Source: Paractinoplanes tereljensis (GTDB lineage: Bacteria > Actinomycetota > Actinomycetes > Mycobacteriales > Micromonosporaceae). From it: a stretch of 64,000 bases of DNA. Position 1 is the first letter of the stretch. Every line of letters begins with the position of its first letter. Of the stretch, positions 8,003-17,652 are shown piece after piece. The position numbers and the translations under genes were made by a program. The notes under the pieces were generated by a model. That model saw nothing but the letters and a program-made list of their open reading frames with translations. It searched no databases and was not told the origin of the DNA. The stretch is taken from positions 62,001 to 126,000 of the forward strand of contig NZ_BOMY01000033.1 in assembly GCF_016862435.1 (NCBI RefSeq). The letters are read 5' to 3'.

Positions 8003-10564
8003 GTGAGAGAGACCGGATGGATCACCACTCCGGGCCGGCTCGGCCGCCCGGCGGTCCGCCAGCCCATGGTCGTGCGCCGCCGCCTGGTGGAGATGCTCGA
8101 CTGCGGGGTTCGCCGGGCGGTGACGCTGGTGTGTGCCGGCCCGGGCTGGGGCAAGAGCACCCTTGTCGCGTCCTGGGCCGAGGCGCGCGCGGCCAGCGGG
8201 CCGGTGGCCTGGCTGACCCTCAGCGCGCAGCACAACGAGTCGCCGGCGTTCTGGTCGGACGTCATGATGGCGTTGCGGATGGCCGGCGTCGACGAGGCCG
8301 GCTTCGACGCGGCGCACCTGCGGTCCGGCCTGGCCGGGTTGCCGGCGCCGGTCGTCCTGGTCCTCGACGACTTCCACGAACTGACCGACCCGCGGGTGGT
8401 CGGTGAGCTGTCCGTGCTGCTGCACGACCCGCCGCCCGCGCTGCGGGTCGTCGTGATCAGCCGCGGTGAGCCGAGCCTGCCGCTGCACCGGTTCCGGGCC
8501 GCCGGGGACCTCACCGAGATCCGGGCCCGGCATCTGGCGTTCCGGGCCACCGAGGCCGCCGAGTTGCCGGTCGTGCACCGCCAGCGGCTGCCGGTGTTGG
8601 ACCTGGCCGAGCTGCTCGACCGCAGCGAGGGCTGGGTGGTCGGACTACAGCTGCTCGCCGGGGTGCTGGCCGAGGATGGCGGACCGGTCAACGGGGAGAT
8701 CCGGGCGATCACCGATTACCTGCTGCGCGAGGTGGTGGCCATGCTGCCGGTGAAGACCCGGATGTTCCTGCTGCGCACCAGCGTGCCGGAGTCGGTCTGC
8801 GGCCCGCTCGCCGACGCGCTCACCGGCGACCTGTCCGGACGCACCCTGCTCGAACGCCTGGAGCGGGCGGACGCGTTCGTGACCCGCGATCCGGCCCGGC
8901 CCGGCTGGTTCCGCTATCACCCGCTGCTGCGCGACGCCCTGCGCCACCAGCTCGACCTGGACGGGCCCGGCACCGAGCCGGCCCTGCACCTGCTCGCCGC
9001 GCAGTGGTACGCCCGGGAACGGCTGATCCTGGACGCCCTGCGGCATGCGGCGGCCGCCGGGGACTGGCCGCTGTTCGGCCGGATCTGCGTCGAACACGCC
9101 ATGATCGGCATCCTCTCCGGCGAACGGGGTCCCCTGGTCGAGGTGCTGCGTCAGGTGCCGGCCGAACGCCACGCGGACACCCCCGAACTCGCCCTCTGCG
9201 CGGCGGCCGTGCGCTACGACAGCGGCGACCGCGGCGGCGCGGCCGTGATGATGGCCCTGGTCCGCTCGCCGTCCGGGTTGAGCCCCTCCACCGGGATGAC
9301 GTTGCGCCTGATGGAGGCCGGCCTGCGGTTGTGGCGGCCCGGCGACATGCCCGGCCTGGTCGACGCCGCCACCGACACGCTGCGCCGGCTCGCCGGGTTC
9401 CGGCTCGACGAACTGCCCTCGCTGCTGCAGTTCCGGGCCGTCGCGCTCGACGAGAAGGGCTCCGGCCTGCTCTGGATGGACCAGCCCGACCACGCCGACC
9501 GCTACCTGTGGGCCGCCGCCACCGCCGCCCGCAGCGTGGGCGTCACGCTCATCGAGATCAGTGCCCTCAGCCATCTGGCCCTGCTCGTCTACCTGCAGGG
9601 TTCGTTGCGCGAGGCCACCGAGTTCGTGAACTCGGCCCTGGACCTGGCCCGTCGGACCGGCTTCGAGACATCCGCCCAGGCCGGCCTCGGCTATCTCACT
9701 CTCGCCCTGATCGAGCTCGAGTACGCCCGGGTCGCCGAGGCCCAGGAGGCGCTGCGCAACGGCCTGCACGCGGGCGGCGAGGAGCCGTCCGCCACGCTGT
9801 CCGTGGTTTCCGCGGTGGTGCGGGCCGGCCTGCTGATCATGTCGGGCGAGCCGGCCGCGGCCCGCGCGCTGCTGGGACGGGCCCGCGCCGAGGCCCCACC
9901 CACCCTGAACGCGCCGCTGCTCGAGCGCTGGGTGGCCCTGACCGAATCGGAGGCCGACCTGGCCCTCGGCAGCCCGCGCGAGGTCATCGCCCGGTACCGT
10001 CCGGCGCCGGCGCGCGGCACGCTCACCCCGGCCGAGCAGGTCTGCCTGGCCCGCGCCCACCTCGCGGTCAGCGACCACCAGGAGGCCGAGGGACTGCTGG
10101 CCCGGGTGCGGCAGGGCACCAACCACGTGGCGGTGGCGACGGCCTGGATCGCGACCGCGTTCTCGGCCGACGCCGAGGGGCACGGAAACCGGTCGATCGA
10201 CGCGTTGTCGCACGCCGTGCTGGCCGCCGAGCGGGAGGGCATCCGCCGGCCGTTCCGCCGGTTCGACGAGCGCCGGATGGCCGCGCTGCTGGACCGGCGG
10301 CGCTGGCTCGACGAACACGAGCTGCCCGGCGAGGGGGTGCTGGGCCCGGACGGGTCCGCCCAGCCGCCGGCCGACGTGCTCAGCGAGCGGGAACGGGACG
10401 TGCTGCGCTACCTGCCGACCGTGCTCACCGCCGGCGAGATCGCCGGCAACCTCAACATCTCGATCAACACGGTGAAGGCGCACATGCGGGCGATCTACCG
10501 CAAGCTCGGTGCGGCCCGGCGGCGGGAGGCGGTGGTACGGGCGCGGCAGATCGGCCTGATCTGA
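8003..10564 (+). CDS. MalT-like LuxR family ATP-binding transcriptional regulator
   Basis: 853 residues from a GTG start. The N-terminal STAND-type ATPase has Walker A GPGWGKST (about 46-53) and Walker B VVLVLDDFHE (about 115-124). A long helical repeat region of TPR type follows (about 350-780). The C-terminal LuxR/GerE helix-turn-helix contains LSERERDVLRYLPTVLTAGE and NTVKAHMRAIYRKLG (about 790-845). Proteins of this plan (MalT) switch on ATP and an inducer and bind DNA through the C-terminus. It sits inside the dyad-regulated island and is a candidate for the factor that reads the dyads. It lacks a close dyad of its own. Confidence 0.9.
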   Translation: MRETGWITTPGRLGRPAVRQPMVVRRRLVEMLDCGVRRAVTLVCAGPGWGKSTLVASWAEARAASGPVAWLTLSAQHNESPAFWSDVMMALRMAGVDEAGFDAAHLRSGLAGLPAPVVLVLDDFHELTDPRVVGELSVLLHDPPPALRVVVISRGEPSLPLHRFRAAGDLTEIRARHLAFRATEAAELPVVHRQRLPVLDLAELLDRSEGWVVGLQLLAGVLAEDGGPVNGEIRAITDYLLREVVAMLPVKTRMFLLRTSVPESVCGPLADALTGDLSGRTLLERLERADAFVTRDPARPGWFRYHPLLRDALRHQLDLDGPGTEPALHLLAAQWYARERLILDALRHAAAAGDWPLFGRICVEHAMIGILSGERGPLVEVLRQVPAERHADTPELALCAAAVRYDSGDRGGAAVMMALVRSPSGLSPSTGMTLRLMEAGLRLWRPGDMPGLVDAATDTLRRLAGFRLDELPSLLQFRAVALDEKGSGLLWMDQPDHADRYLWAAATAARSVGVTLIEISALSHLALLVYLQGSLREATEFVNSALDLARRTGFETSAQAGLGYLTLALIELEYARVAEAQEALRNGLHAGGEEPSATLSVVSAVVRAGLLIMSGEPAAARALLGRARAEAPPTLNAPLLERWVALTESEADLALGSPREVIARYRPAPARGTLTPAEQVCLARAHLAVSDHQEAEGLLARVRQGTNHVAVATAWIATAFSADAEGHGNRSIDALSHAVLAAEREGIRRPFRRFDERRMAALLDRRRWLDEHELPGEGVLGPDGSAQPPADVLSERERDVLRYLPTVLTAGEIAGNLNISINTVKAHMRAIYRKLGAARRREAVVRARQIGLI

Positions 10565-10569
10565 GGCGG

Positions 10570-10586
10570 TCACCCGACCGGGATGA
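10570..10586. promoter_or_regulatory. 17-bp dyad operator, copy 6
   Basis: TCACCCG-acc-GGGATGA, starting 6 nt after the end of the LuxR gene and ending 61 nt before hdeD. Confidence 0.65.
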
Positions 10587-10647
10587 GGACCGGGGGCGGT
10601 GGTGCGGCGTTTGCTGAGGCTCACCTCGTACGGGAAAGGGGAGGCCG

Positions 10648-11229
10648 ATGGCCGACACCTCCGCACCCAGCCTCTGGAACACCGCCGTCAGCGAGACACG
10701 TAGCCAGCCGTTCCCCTGGTGGACCGTGCTGATCACCGGCCTTCTCGGGGTCGCGTTCGGCATCGCGGTGCTGGTCTGGCCGGACATCAGCCTGCGGATC
10801 ATGGCCGCGCTGGCCGGCCTGTGGCTCTTCGTGGCCGGCATCGCCCGGATCATCGGGGCGTTCCTGCCCGGCACCGGCGTCAGCGTCGTCGGCCGGGTGC
10901 TCTCCGGCGTGGTCGGCATCATCGTGCTGGTCGCCGGGATCATCTGCCTGCGCAACGTGGTCACCCGGCTGGTGCTGCTGGCCCTGCTCTTCGCGATCAC
11001 CTGGATCCTTACCGGACTGAGCGCGGTGCTCATCGGGGTCCAGCGCGACGGCGGTGAGCGGATCGCCCTGATCCTGCTCGGGGTGCTGGCCCTGCTGGCC
11101 GGCTGCGTGTTCATCTTCACGCCCGGACTGTCGCTGGCCACCCTGGTGATCCTGGCCGGGGTCAGCAGCCTGGTGGTGGGCGCCTCCGAGGTCGTACTCG
11201 CCCTCATCCTGCGCCGGCACCCGGCCTGA
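10648..11229 (+). CDS. HdeD-family (DUF308) membrane protein
   Basis: 193 residues with six predicted membrane segments in three pairs, for example WWTVLITGLLGVAFGIAVLV, LVLLALLFAITWILTGLSAV and LATLVILAGVSSLVVGASEV. HdeD in enterobacteria belongs to an acid-resistance island; the molecular role is unknown. The ATG has GAAAGGGGAGG upstream. It starts an operon that continues 1 nt later with a phosphodiesterase-like gene and then the arginine deiminase genes, and a regulatory dyad lies 61 nt before it. Confidence 0.85.
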   Translation: MADTSAPSLWNTAVSETRSQPFPWWTVLITGLLGVAFGIAVLVWPDISLRIMAALAGLWLFVAGIARIIGAFLPGTGVSVVGRVLSGVVGIIVLVAGIICLRNVVTRLVLLALLFAITWILTGLSAVLIGVQRDGGERIALILLGVLALLAGCVFIFTPGLSLATLVILAGVSSLVVGASEVVLALILRRHPA

Positions 11230-11230
11230 G

Positions 11231-13078
11231 GTGAAACTGCTGCCGCTCGGCTGGGCGGCGCTCGCCCTGACCGTCGCCCTGCTGCCCGGGCTGTCCGCCG
11301 ACAACGGCTGGGCGGTCCTGGCCGCCGCGCTCCTTCTGAGCCTGTTCGGCCTGGTGGTGCGGCCGGCCGTGGCCGCCCTGATGGCCCGGATCGGCTGGGC
11401 CGGCGTCCTCGGCGGCTGGCTGCTGGCGCAGGCCGCGCTGGTCTACGCGGCGCTCGCGACGACTCCGGGGATCCACGTCGACGGGTTCTGGACCGCGTTC
11501 TGGGCGTCCTGGATCTACTCCGGGCTGATGAGCGCGGCGCTGTGGCTGATCACCGCCGGCCGGACCGAGGCGGTGACCCGGCACCTGCTCTGGGCCAACC
11601 GCCGGTTCCGCCGGCAGGTGCCGCGGTCCGACGTGCCGGGCGTGGTCATCGTGCAGATCGACGGGCTCTCCGCACCCCTGGCCAGGTGGGCGGTCGCGGC
11701 CGGCAACCTGCCCACGCTGGGCCGGTGGCTGCGGTCGGGGAGCCACTCGCTGGTCGAGTGGCACGCGCAGCTGCCGGCCACCACGCCGGCCAGCCAGGCC
11801 GGGCTCCTGCACGGCGCGAGCGACCAGGTGCCGGCTTTCCGGTGGTACGAGAAACCGGCCGGCCGCCTGATCGTGACGAACCATCCGGCCGACGCCGCCG
11901 AGGTCGAGGCCCGGTTCTCCGACGGCAAGGGGCTGCTCGCCGACGGCGGGGTCAGCGTCAGCAACGTCTTCTCCGGGGACGCGCCGACCAGCCTGCTCAC
12001 GATGAGCACCGCCCGGGCCGGTCGCGGGCCGGCCCGGTACGTCAGCACGTACCTGCTCGACCCGTTCGGCCTGACCCGCTCGCTCGTCATCACCGTCGGG
12101 GAGGTCGTCAAGGAGCTCTTCCAGGCGCGGCGGCAGCGGTTGCGCCGGATCGAGCCGCGCATCCGGCGGGCGCCCTCCTACGTGGTGCTGCGCGGCGTCA
12201 CCAACGTGGTGCTGCGTCACCTCAACCTGACGATCATGGCCGAGCACCTGATGCGCGGGGCGCCGATCATCTACTGCGACTTCGTCGACTACGACGAGAT
12301 CGCGCACCACGCCGGCCCGGCCCGGCCCGAGTCGCTGGCCGCGCTGGAGGGCATCGACGGCGTTCTCGCCAATCTGGAGGAGGTGGCGGCGGCCGGCCCG
12401 CGCCCGTACCACTTCGTGGTGCTCTCCGATCACGGCCAGAGCCAGGGCGCCACGTTCCGCCAGCGGTACGGCATCGGCCTGGCGGATCTGGTGCGAGGCT
12501 CGGTCGAGACCACCGGCGGCGAGTACGTCGTCCTCGCCGGGGGCAACCTCGGCCTGATCTACCTGGCCCGGCGGCCGGGGCGGCAGACCCTCGAGGAGGT
12601 CGAGGAGAACGACCCGGGCCTGATCGACCGGCTCGTCGCCCACCCCGGCATCGGCTGGATCCTGGTCCGATCCAAGGCCGACGGTCCGGTCGTGCTCGGC
12701 CGCGGCGGGCGCCGGTTCCTCGACGACGACCGGGTCGAGGGCACCGACCCGCTGCAGGGGTTCGGCGACCGGGCCGCGAGCGATCTGCGCCGCCACGACC
12801 GGCTCGACCACGCGCCCGACATCCTCGTCAACAGCCTGCTCGACCCGGACACCGGCGAGGTGGCCGCGTTCGAGGAGCTGGTCGGCTGCCACGGCGGCCT
12901 GGGCGGTGAGCAGGACCGGCCGGTGCTGGTCCATCCGCGGGCCTGGCCGGTGGAGATCGAGCTGGACAGCGCCGACGCGGTCCACGCCCAGCTGCGCCAG
13001 TGGCTCGTTCATCCGCGCGGGGTGATGGGCCCCGAACCGCCGCAGCCGCAGGCTGAGCCGGCGAAGGGAGCGTCATGA
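11231..13078 (+). CDS. Membrane-anchored alkaline phosphatase/phosphodiesterase-superfamily protein
   Basis: 615 residues from GTG, one base after the hdeD stop. The first about 110 residues hold three or four membrane segments. The rest is a phosphodiesterase/nucleotide-pyrophosphatase-like domain with metal-site blocks VVIVQIDGLSAP (about 136-147), LPATTPASQAG with a predicted nucleophile Thr, DYDEIAHHAG (about 355-364) and VVLSDHGQSQG (about 397-407). It may hydrolyse a phosphodiester or phosphonate of a cell-envelope compound; the substrate is not known. The last 70 bp of coding sequence also carry a 17-bp dyad that serves arcD. It overlaps arcD by ATGA. Confidence 0.8.
   Translation: MKLLPLGWAALALTVALLPGLSADNGWAVLAAALLLSLFGLVVRPAVAALMARIGWAGVLGGWLLAQAALVYAALATTPGIHVDGFWTAFWASWIYSGLMSAALWLITAGRTEAVTRHLLWANRRFRRQVPRSDVPGVVIVQIDGLSAPLARWAVAAGNLPTLGRWLRSGSHSLVEWHAQLPATTPASQAGLLHGASDQVPAFRWYEKPAGRLIVTNHPADAAEVEARFSDGKGLLADGGVSVSNVFSGDAPTSLLTMSTARAGRGPARYVSTYLLDPFGLTRSLVITVGEVVKELFQARRQRLRRIEPRIRRAPSYVVLRGVTNVVLRHLNLTIMAEHLMRGAPIIYCDFVDYDEIAHHAGPARPESLAALEGIDGVLANLEEVAAAGPRPYHFVVLSDHGQSQGATFRQRYGIGLADLVRGSVETTGGEYVVLAGGNLGLIYLARRPGRQTLEEVEENDPGLIDRLVAHPGIGWILVRSKADGPVVLGRGGRRFLDDDRVEGTDPLQGFGDRAASDLRRHDRLDHAPDILVNSLLDPDTGEVAAFEELVGCHGGLGGEQDRPVLVHPRAWPVEIELDSADAVHAQLRQWLVHPRGVMGPEPPQPQAEPAKGAS
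13009..13025. promoter_or_regulatory. 17-bp dyad operator, copy 7, inside coding sequence
   Basis: TCATCCG-cgc-GGGGTGA lies within the 3' end of the phosphodiesterase gene. Its right edge is 49 nt before the arcD start. This gives the arginine deiminase genes a probable promoter of their own. Confidence 0.6.
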
Positions 13079-14433
13079 CCGATCTGGAGTCCACCCCGAA
13101 GACCGCGGCGGCCCCCCGCTCGCTGGGCCTGCCGCAGGCCACCGCCCTGATCCTGGGCAGCATCATCGGGGTCGGCATCTTCAACCTGCCGTACTCGCTG
13201 GCCGCGATCGGCCCGATCAGCATCTTCTCGATGGCGCTCACCACGGTGGGCGCTCTCGCCCTGGCGATCATGTTTGCCGCGCTGTCCCGCCGGATGCCCG
13301 CCGACGGCGGCCCGTACGCGTACGCCCGCGCCGCGTTCGGCAACGGCGCCGGCTTCATCAACGCCTGGTCCTACTGGATCACCGCGTGGGCCGGCAACGC
13401 CGCCATCGTCACCGGCTGGGTGTTCTACGTCGAGCACTTCGTCAACAAGGGTGGGATCACCGGCTGGTCGATCGTGATCGCGCTGGTCGGCCTCTGGATC
13501 CCGGCCCTGGTCAACCTGGTCGGCACCAAGAGCATGGGCGCCGTCCAGCTGTGGACGACGATCATCAAGTTCATCCCGCTCGCCATCATGTCGACGGTCG
13601 GGCTGCTGTTCATCAGCTCCGGCAACTTCACCCCGTGGAACGTCAGCGGGCAGACCAACGTCGCCGCCATCGGCAGCGCCATGGCCATCTGCCTGTTCAG
13701 CTACCTCGGCGTGGAGACCGCGGCGGTGGCCGCGGCCAAGGTGCGCGACCCGGAACGCAACGTGCCCCGGGCCACCGTCTACGGCACCCTGGCCAGCGCG
13801 ATCGTCTACCTGCTCTCGATGGTGGCGATCTTCGGCACGGTGCCGACCGGGCAACTCGCCCTCGACGAGAACAAGGCGTCCTACTCGGTCGCCGCCAACG
13901 TGATGGCCGGCGGCGGGCACTGGGCCGGCGACCTGGTCGCCGCGGCGGTCATCATCTCCGGCTTCGGTGCCCTCAACGGCTGGACCATGATCTGCGCCGA
14001 GATGCCGCTGGCCGCCGCCAAGGACGGGCTGTTCCCACGGGCGTTCGGCCGGCTCTCCCAGCGCGGGGTACCGGCCATCGGCATCATCGCGTCGACGGTG
14101 CTGGCCAGCATCGCGATGGCGGTCAGTTACTCGGGCAGCAGCGGCGCCACGGTCTTCAACACGCTCGTGCTGATGACCGGGATAACCGCCGCCATCCCGT
14201 ACGGATTCTCGGCCCTGGCCCAGATCAAGTGGCGGCGCGCCTGGTTCACGCGCGATGCGCTGATCGCCGTACTCGCCCTGTTCTTCTCGATCCTCTTCGT
14301 CTGGTACTCGCGGAACACCGGCCAGGACGCCTGGTACGTGGTCTGGGGGCCGTTCCTGATGGCCGGCACCGCGTTGCTTCTGGGAATCCCGGTCTACCTG
14401 TCCATGAAACAAGGAGATGTAAAACCGCGATGA
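13075..14433 (+). CDS. arcD: APC-family arginine/ornithine antiporter
   Basis: 452 residues with about 12 membrane segments. The N-terminal APC motif is TALILGSIIGVGIFNLPYSL, and the FSYLGVETAAVAAAKVRDPE block is characteristic of APC amino-acid exchangers. The arginine:ornithine exchange role rests mainly on position: it is followed at once by arcA, arcB and arcC. Exchange of arginine for ornithine feeds the arginine deiminase route without net energy cost. The start overlaps the preceding stop (ATGA), and its own stop overlaps arcA in the same way. Confidence 0.88.
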   Translation: MTDLESTPKTAAAPRSLGLPQATALILGSIIGVGIFNLPYSLAAIGPISIFSMALTTVGALALAIMFAALSRRMPADGGPYAYARAAFGNGAGFINAWSYWITAWAGNAAIVTGWVFYVEHFVNKGGITGWSIVIALVGLWIPALVNLVGTKSMGAVQLWTTIIKFIPLAIMSTVGLLFISSGNFTPWNVSGQTNVAAIGSAMAICLFSYLGVETAAVAAAKVRDPERNVPRATVYGTLASAIVYLLSMVAIFGTVPTGQLALDENKASYSVAANVMAGGGHWAGDLVAAAVIISGFGALNGWTMICAEMPLAAAKDGLFPRAFGRLSQRGVPAIGIIASTVLASIAMAVSYSGSSGATVFNTLVLMTGITAAIPYGFSALAQIKWRRAWFTRDALIAVLALFFSILFVWYSRNTGQDAWYVVWGPFLMAGTALLLGIPVYLSMKQGDVKPR

Positions 14434-15641
14434 GCTTCCACGTGGACTCCGAGACCGGGCGGCTGCGCCAGGTCATCCTGCACCGGCCCGGCATCGAGCT
14501 GAGCCGGCTCACCCCCGACAACATCAACTCGCTGCTCTTCGACGACATCCTGTGGGCCAAACGCGCCCGCGAGGAGCACGACGCGTTCGCCTCGGTGCTG
14601 CGCGAACGCGGGATCACCGTGCACTACTTCGCCGAACTGCTGGCCGACGTGCTCGACGATCCGAAGGCCCGCGACTGGGTCCTGGAACGGATCATCAACG
14701 ACGACACCGCCGGGCCCAACCTGGCCGACCCGCTGCGCCGGCTCGCCGATCAAGCGGAGAGCGCCCGGCTCGCCGAACTGCTCATCGGCGGGGTGCTCAA
14801 GAGCGAACTGGCCGGCTTCACCGTCAACAGCCTGCGCTGGGAATTGATGAACGCCGACGAGTTCGTCCTCACCCCGCTGCCCAACCACCTGTTCCAGCGG
14901 GACAACTCGGCCTGGATCTACGGCGGCGTCAGCATCAACCCGATGGCCATGCCGGCCCGGCTGCGCGAATCCGTGCACTCCACCGCGATCTACCGGTTCC
15001 ATCCGCTGTTCGCCGAGGCCGACTTCCAGATCTGGTACGGCGACGACGCACACCGGGCCGCCACCCTGGAGGGCGGCGACATCCACGTGCTCGGCGCCGG
15101 CGTCGTGATGATCGGGCTGGGCGAGCGGTCCACCGCGATGGGCGTGGAGAACCTCGCGCTGCGGCTGTTCGCCGCGAAGGCGGCCCGGCTGGTCATCGCG
15201 GTGGAGCTGCCGCACTCGCACGCGATGATGCACCTCGACACGGTGATGACCATGATCGACCGGGACACGTTCGTGCGGTACCCGTACCTGTCCGGCCCGC
15301 TGCGGTCCTGGACCGTGACGCCGGCCGCGGCCGGCGGCCTCGACGTCGTCGCCAACCACGACCTGTTCCCGGCCATCGCCGACGCGATCGGGCTCGACCG
15401 CTACCGGGTGCTCGCGGCCGACGAGGACGTGCGGGCCGCGCAGCGCGAGCAGTGGGACGACGGCAACAACTTCCTGGCCGTCGAGCCCGGGGTGATCGTC
15501 GGCTACGAGCGCAACGTCACCACCAACACCTACCTCCGCAAGCACGGCATCGAAGTGATCACCATCGCCGGCAGCGAGCTGGGCCGCGGCCGTGGCGGCC
15601 CCCGCTGCATGACCTGCCCGATCGAGCGCGACGCCGTCTAG
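14430..15641 (+). CDS. arcA: Arginine deiminase
   Basis: 403 residues; ATG 14430, with AAGGAG at 14411-14416. It hydrolyses arginine to citrulline and ammonia. Family marks are LVILHRPG-like VILHRPGIEL near the start, LPNHLFQRDNSAWIYGG (about 148-165), EGGDIHVLG, the HLDTVMTMID block with the catalytic His (about 268), and the C-terminal RGGPRCMTCPIERD with the catalytic Cys. Length matches the usual about 400-410 residues. It is the second gene of the arcDABC operon, which yields ATP and ammonia under low oxygen or acid stress. Confidence 0.95.
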   Translation: MSFHVDSETGRLRQVILHRPGIELSRLTPDNINSLLFDDILWAKRAREEHDAFASVLRERGITVHYFAELLADVLDDPKARDWVLERIINDDTAGPNLADPLRRLADQAESARLAELLIGGVLKSELAGFTVNSLRWELMNADEFVLTPLPNHLFQRDNSAWIYGGVSINPMAMPARLRESVHSTAIYRFHPLFAEADFQIWYGDDAHRAATLEGGDIHVLGAGVVMIGLGERSTAMGVENLALRLFAAKAARLVIAVELPHSHAMMHLDTVMTMIDRDTFVRYPYLSGPLRSWTVTPAAAGGLDVVANHDLFPAIADAIGLDRYRVLAADEDVRAAQREQWDDGNNFLAVEPGVIVGYERNVTTNTYLRKHGIEVITIAGSELGRGRGGPRCMTCPIERDAV

Positions 15642-15652
15642 GAGGCCTCCCC

Positions 15653-16654
15653 ATGTCGTTCAACCTGCGCAACCGCAGCTTCCTCAAGGAGCTCGACTTC
15701 ACCACGGCCGAGTGGCGCTTCCTGCTGCGGCTCGCCGCGGAGCTGAAGACCGCCAAGTACGCCGGAACCGAGGTGCCCCGGCTGTCCGGGAAGAACATCG
15801 CCCTGATCTTCGAGAAGACCTCGACCCGCACCCGGTGCGCGTTCGAGGTCGCCGCCCACGACCAGGGCGCGCACGTCACCTTCCTCGACCCGGGCAGCAC
15901 CCAGCTCGGTCACAAGGAGTCGGTCGAGGACACCGCCCGGGTGCTCGGCCGGTTCTACGACGGCCTGGAGTACCGCGGTTTCGCCCAGGAGAACATCGAG
16001 ACCCTGGCGCGTTACTCGGGCGTGCCGGTGTGGAACGGCCTGTCCGACGAGTGGCACCCCACCCAGACGCTGTGCGACCTGCTCACCATGCGCGAGCACA
16101 CGGTCAAGCACGACAACGAGATCGGCTTCGCGTTCCTCGGCGACGCCCGCAACAACATGGGCAACTCCCTGCTGATCGCCGGCGCAATGATGGGCATGGA
16201 CGTGCGGATGGTGGCGCCCGAGGGCCGCTGGAACCACGACGACGTGATCAAGAAGGCCCGGCAGATCGCCGAGACCACCGGCGCCCGGATCCGGCACACC
16301 GACGACGTCGCCCAGGGCGTGCACGACGTCGACTTCCTGTACACCGACGTGTGGCTGTCCATGGGCGAGCCCAAGGACCAGTGGGACGCGCGGATCGCGC
16401 TGCTCAAGCCCTACCAGATCAACATGGAGACGGTCCGCGCCACCGGCAACCCGGCCGTCAAGGTCATGCACTGCCTGCCGGCCTTCCACGACCGCCGCAC
16501 CAAGGTCGGCGAGGAGATCTTCGAGCACACCGGCCTGGACGCCCTCGAGATCACCGACGAGGTGTTCGAATCGCCGTACTCCATCGTGTTCGACCAGGCC
16601 GAGAACCGGATGCACACGATCAAGGCGATCATGGTCGCCACCCTCGGAGGCTGA
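15653..16654 (+). CDS. arcB: Ornithine carbamoyltransferase, catabolic type
   Basis: 333 residues; ATG with GGAGG at 15641. It converts citrulline and phosphate to ornithine and carbamoyl phosphate. Visible motifs: carbamoyl-phosphate site FEKTSTRTRCAFE (about 52-64), WHPTQTLCD, ornithine-loop region DVWLSMGE, and the catalytic HCLPAFHDRRTKVGEE. The length fits the catabolic arcB group, and its place between arcA and arcC supports the catabolic direction over argF. Confidence 0.95.
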   Translation: MSFNLRNRSFLKELDFTTAEWRFLLRLAAELKTAKYAGTEVPRLSGKNIALIFEKTSTRTRCAFEVAAHDQGAHVTFLDPGSTQLGHKESVEDTARVLGRFYDGLEYRGFAQENIETLARYSGVPVWNGLSDEWHPTQTLCDLLTMREHTVKHDNEIGFAFLGDARNNMGNSLLIAGAMMGMDVRMVAPEGRWNHDDVIKKARQIAETTGARIRHTDDVAQGVHDVDFLYTDVWLSMGEPKDQWDARIALLKPYQINMETVRATGNPAVKVMHCLPAFHDRRTKVGEEIFEHTGLDALEITDEVFESPYSIVFDQAENRMHTIKAIMVATLGG

Positions 16655-16656
16655 GC

Positions 16657-17571
16657 ATGCGGATCGTCATCGCCATCGGCGGCAACGCGCTGCTGCAGCG
16701 GGGACAGCGCCCGGACGCGGAGGTCCAGCGGACCAACGCGCTCCGGGCGGTCCGCGCCCTGGCCCCGCTGGCCGCCGACCACGAGCTCGTGGTGACCCAC
16801 GGCAACGGCCCACAAGTGGGCATGCTGGCCCTGGAGAGTGCGGCCGACCCGGCCCTCGAGGTGCCGTACCCGCTCGACGTCCTCGGCGCCCAGACCCAGG
16901 GCATGATCGGTTACTGGCTGCTGCAGGCGCTGCAGAACGCGCTGCCCGGCCGCCAGGTCGTCGCCGTGCTCGACCAGACCCTGGTCGCCGCCGACGACCC
17001 GGCCTTCCAGTCGCCGGAGAAGTTCGTCGGCCCGGTCTACGACGGCCCGACCGCCCATCAGCTGGCCATCGACCGTGGCTGGCACATCGCCCCGGACGGC
17101 GAATACTGGCGCCGGGTCGTCCCGTCGCCGCAACCCCAGCGGATCGTCGAAACCCGCATCCTGCGCTCGCTGCTCTACACCGGCGCGGTGGTGGTCTGCG
17201 CCGGCGGCGGGGGAGTGCCGGTGGTCCGCGGCGAGGACGGCCGGCTGTCCGGCGTGGAGGCGGTGGTCGACAAGGACCTGGCCACCGCGGTCCTCGCTGA
17301 GGCCCTCGACGCCGACGCGCTGCTGCTGCTCACCGACGTGCCGGCGGTGGTGCGGGACTTCGGCGGCCCGGACCCGGAGCCGATCTCCCGGACCACGCCG
17401 GCCGCGTTGCGCCGGGAACGCTTCGCGGCCGGCTCGATGGGCCCGAAGGTCGAGGCGGTCTGCCGCTTCGTCGAGATGACCGGCAACATCGCCGCGATCG
17501 GCGCCCTCGACGACGCCGCCGACATCCTGACCGGCAAGGCCGGCACGATCATCACCCCATCCGGGACATAA
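16657..17571 (+). CDS. arcC: Carbamate kinase
   Basis: 304 residues; ATG two bases after the arcB stop, with GGAGG upstream. It transfers the phosphate of carbamoyl phosphate to ADP, giving ATP, CO2 and ammonia. Motifs: AIGGNALLQRG (about 5-15), VVTHGNGPQVG (about 45-55), VCAGGGGVPVV (about 182-192), VDKDLATAVLAE and the GSMGPKVEA block. It is the last gene of arcDABC and is followed by a strong terminator. Confidence 0.95.
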   Translation: MRIVIAIGGNALLQRGQRPDAEVQRTNALRAVRALAPLAADHELVVTHGNGPQVGMLALESAADPALEVPYPLDVLGAQTQGMIGYWLLQALQNALPGRQVVAVLDQTLVAADDPAFQSPEKFVGPVYDGPTAHQLAIDRGWHIAPDGEYWRRVVPSPQPQRIVETRILRSLLYTGAVVVCAGGGGVPVVRGEDGRLSGVEAVVDKDLATAVLAEALDADALLLLTDVPAVVRDFGGPDPEPISRTTPAALRRERFAAGSMGPKVEAVCRFVEMTGNIAAIGALDDAADILTGKAGTIITPSGT

Positions 17572-17586
17572 CCCGCGTCGCGCCAG

Positions 17587-17619
17587 GCAGCCTCGCCGCT
17601 TTCGGCGAGGCTGCTTTTT
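17587..17619 (+). terminator. Rho-independent terminator after arcC
   Basis: 12-bp perfect stem (17587-17598 with 17603-17614), loop CTTT, then five T residues. This is an unusually canonical intrinsic terminator for such a GC-rich genome. Confidence 0.92.
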
Positions 17620-17652
17620 CGTCCGTACGCGGTGCGACAAGTCCCGTGGCAC

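Noticed and set aside
7776..8006. 76-residue open frame with CxxC-like MKRHTVAFPISPVLGCCAKK
   Set aside because: No ribosome site, no family resemblance and a promoter-like A/T-richer base composition; treated as the promoter region of the LuxR gene.
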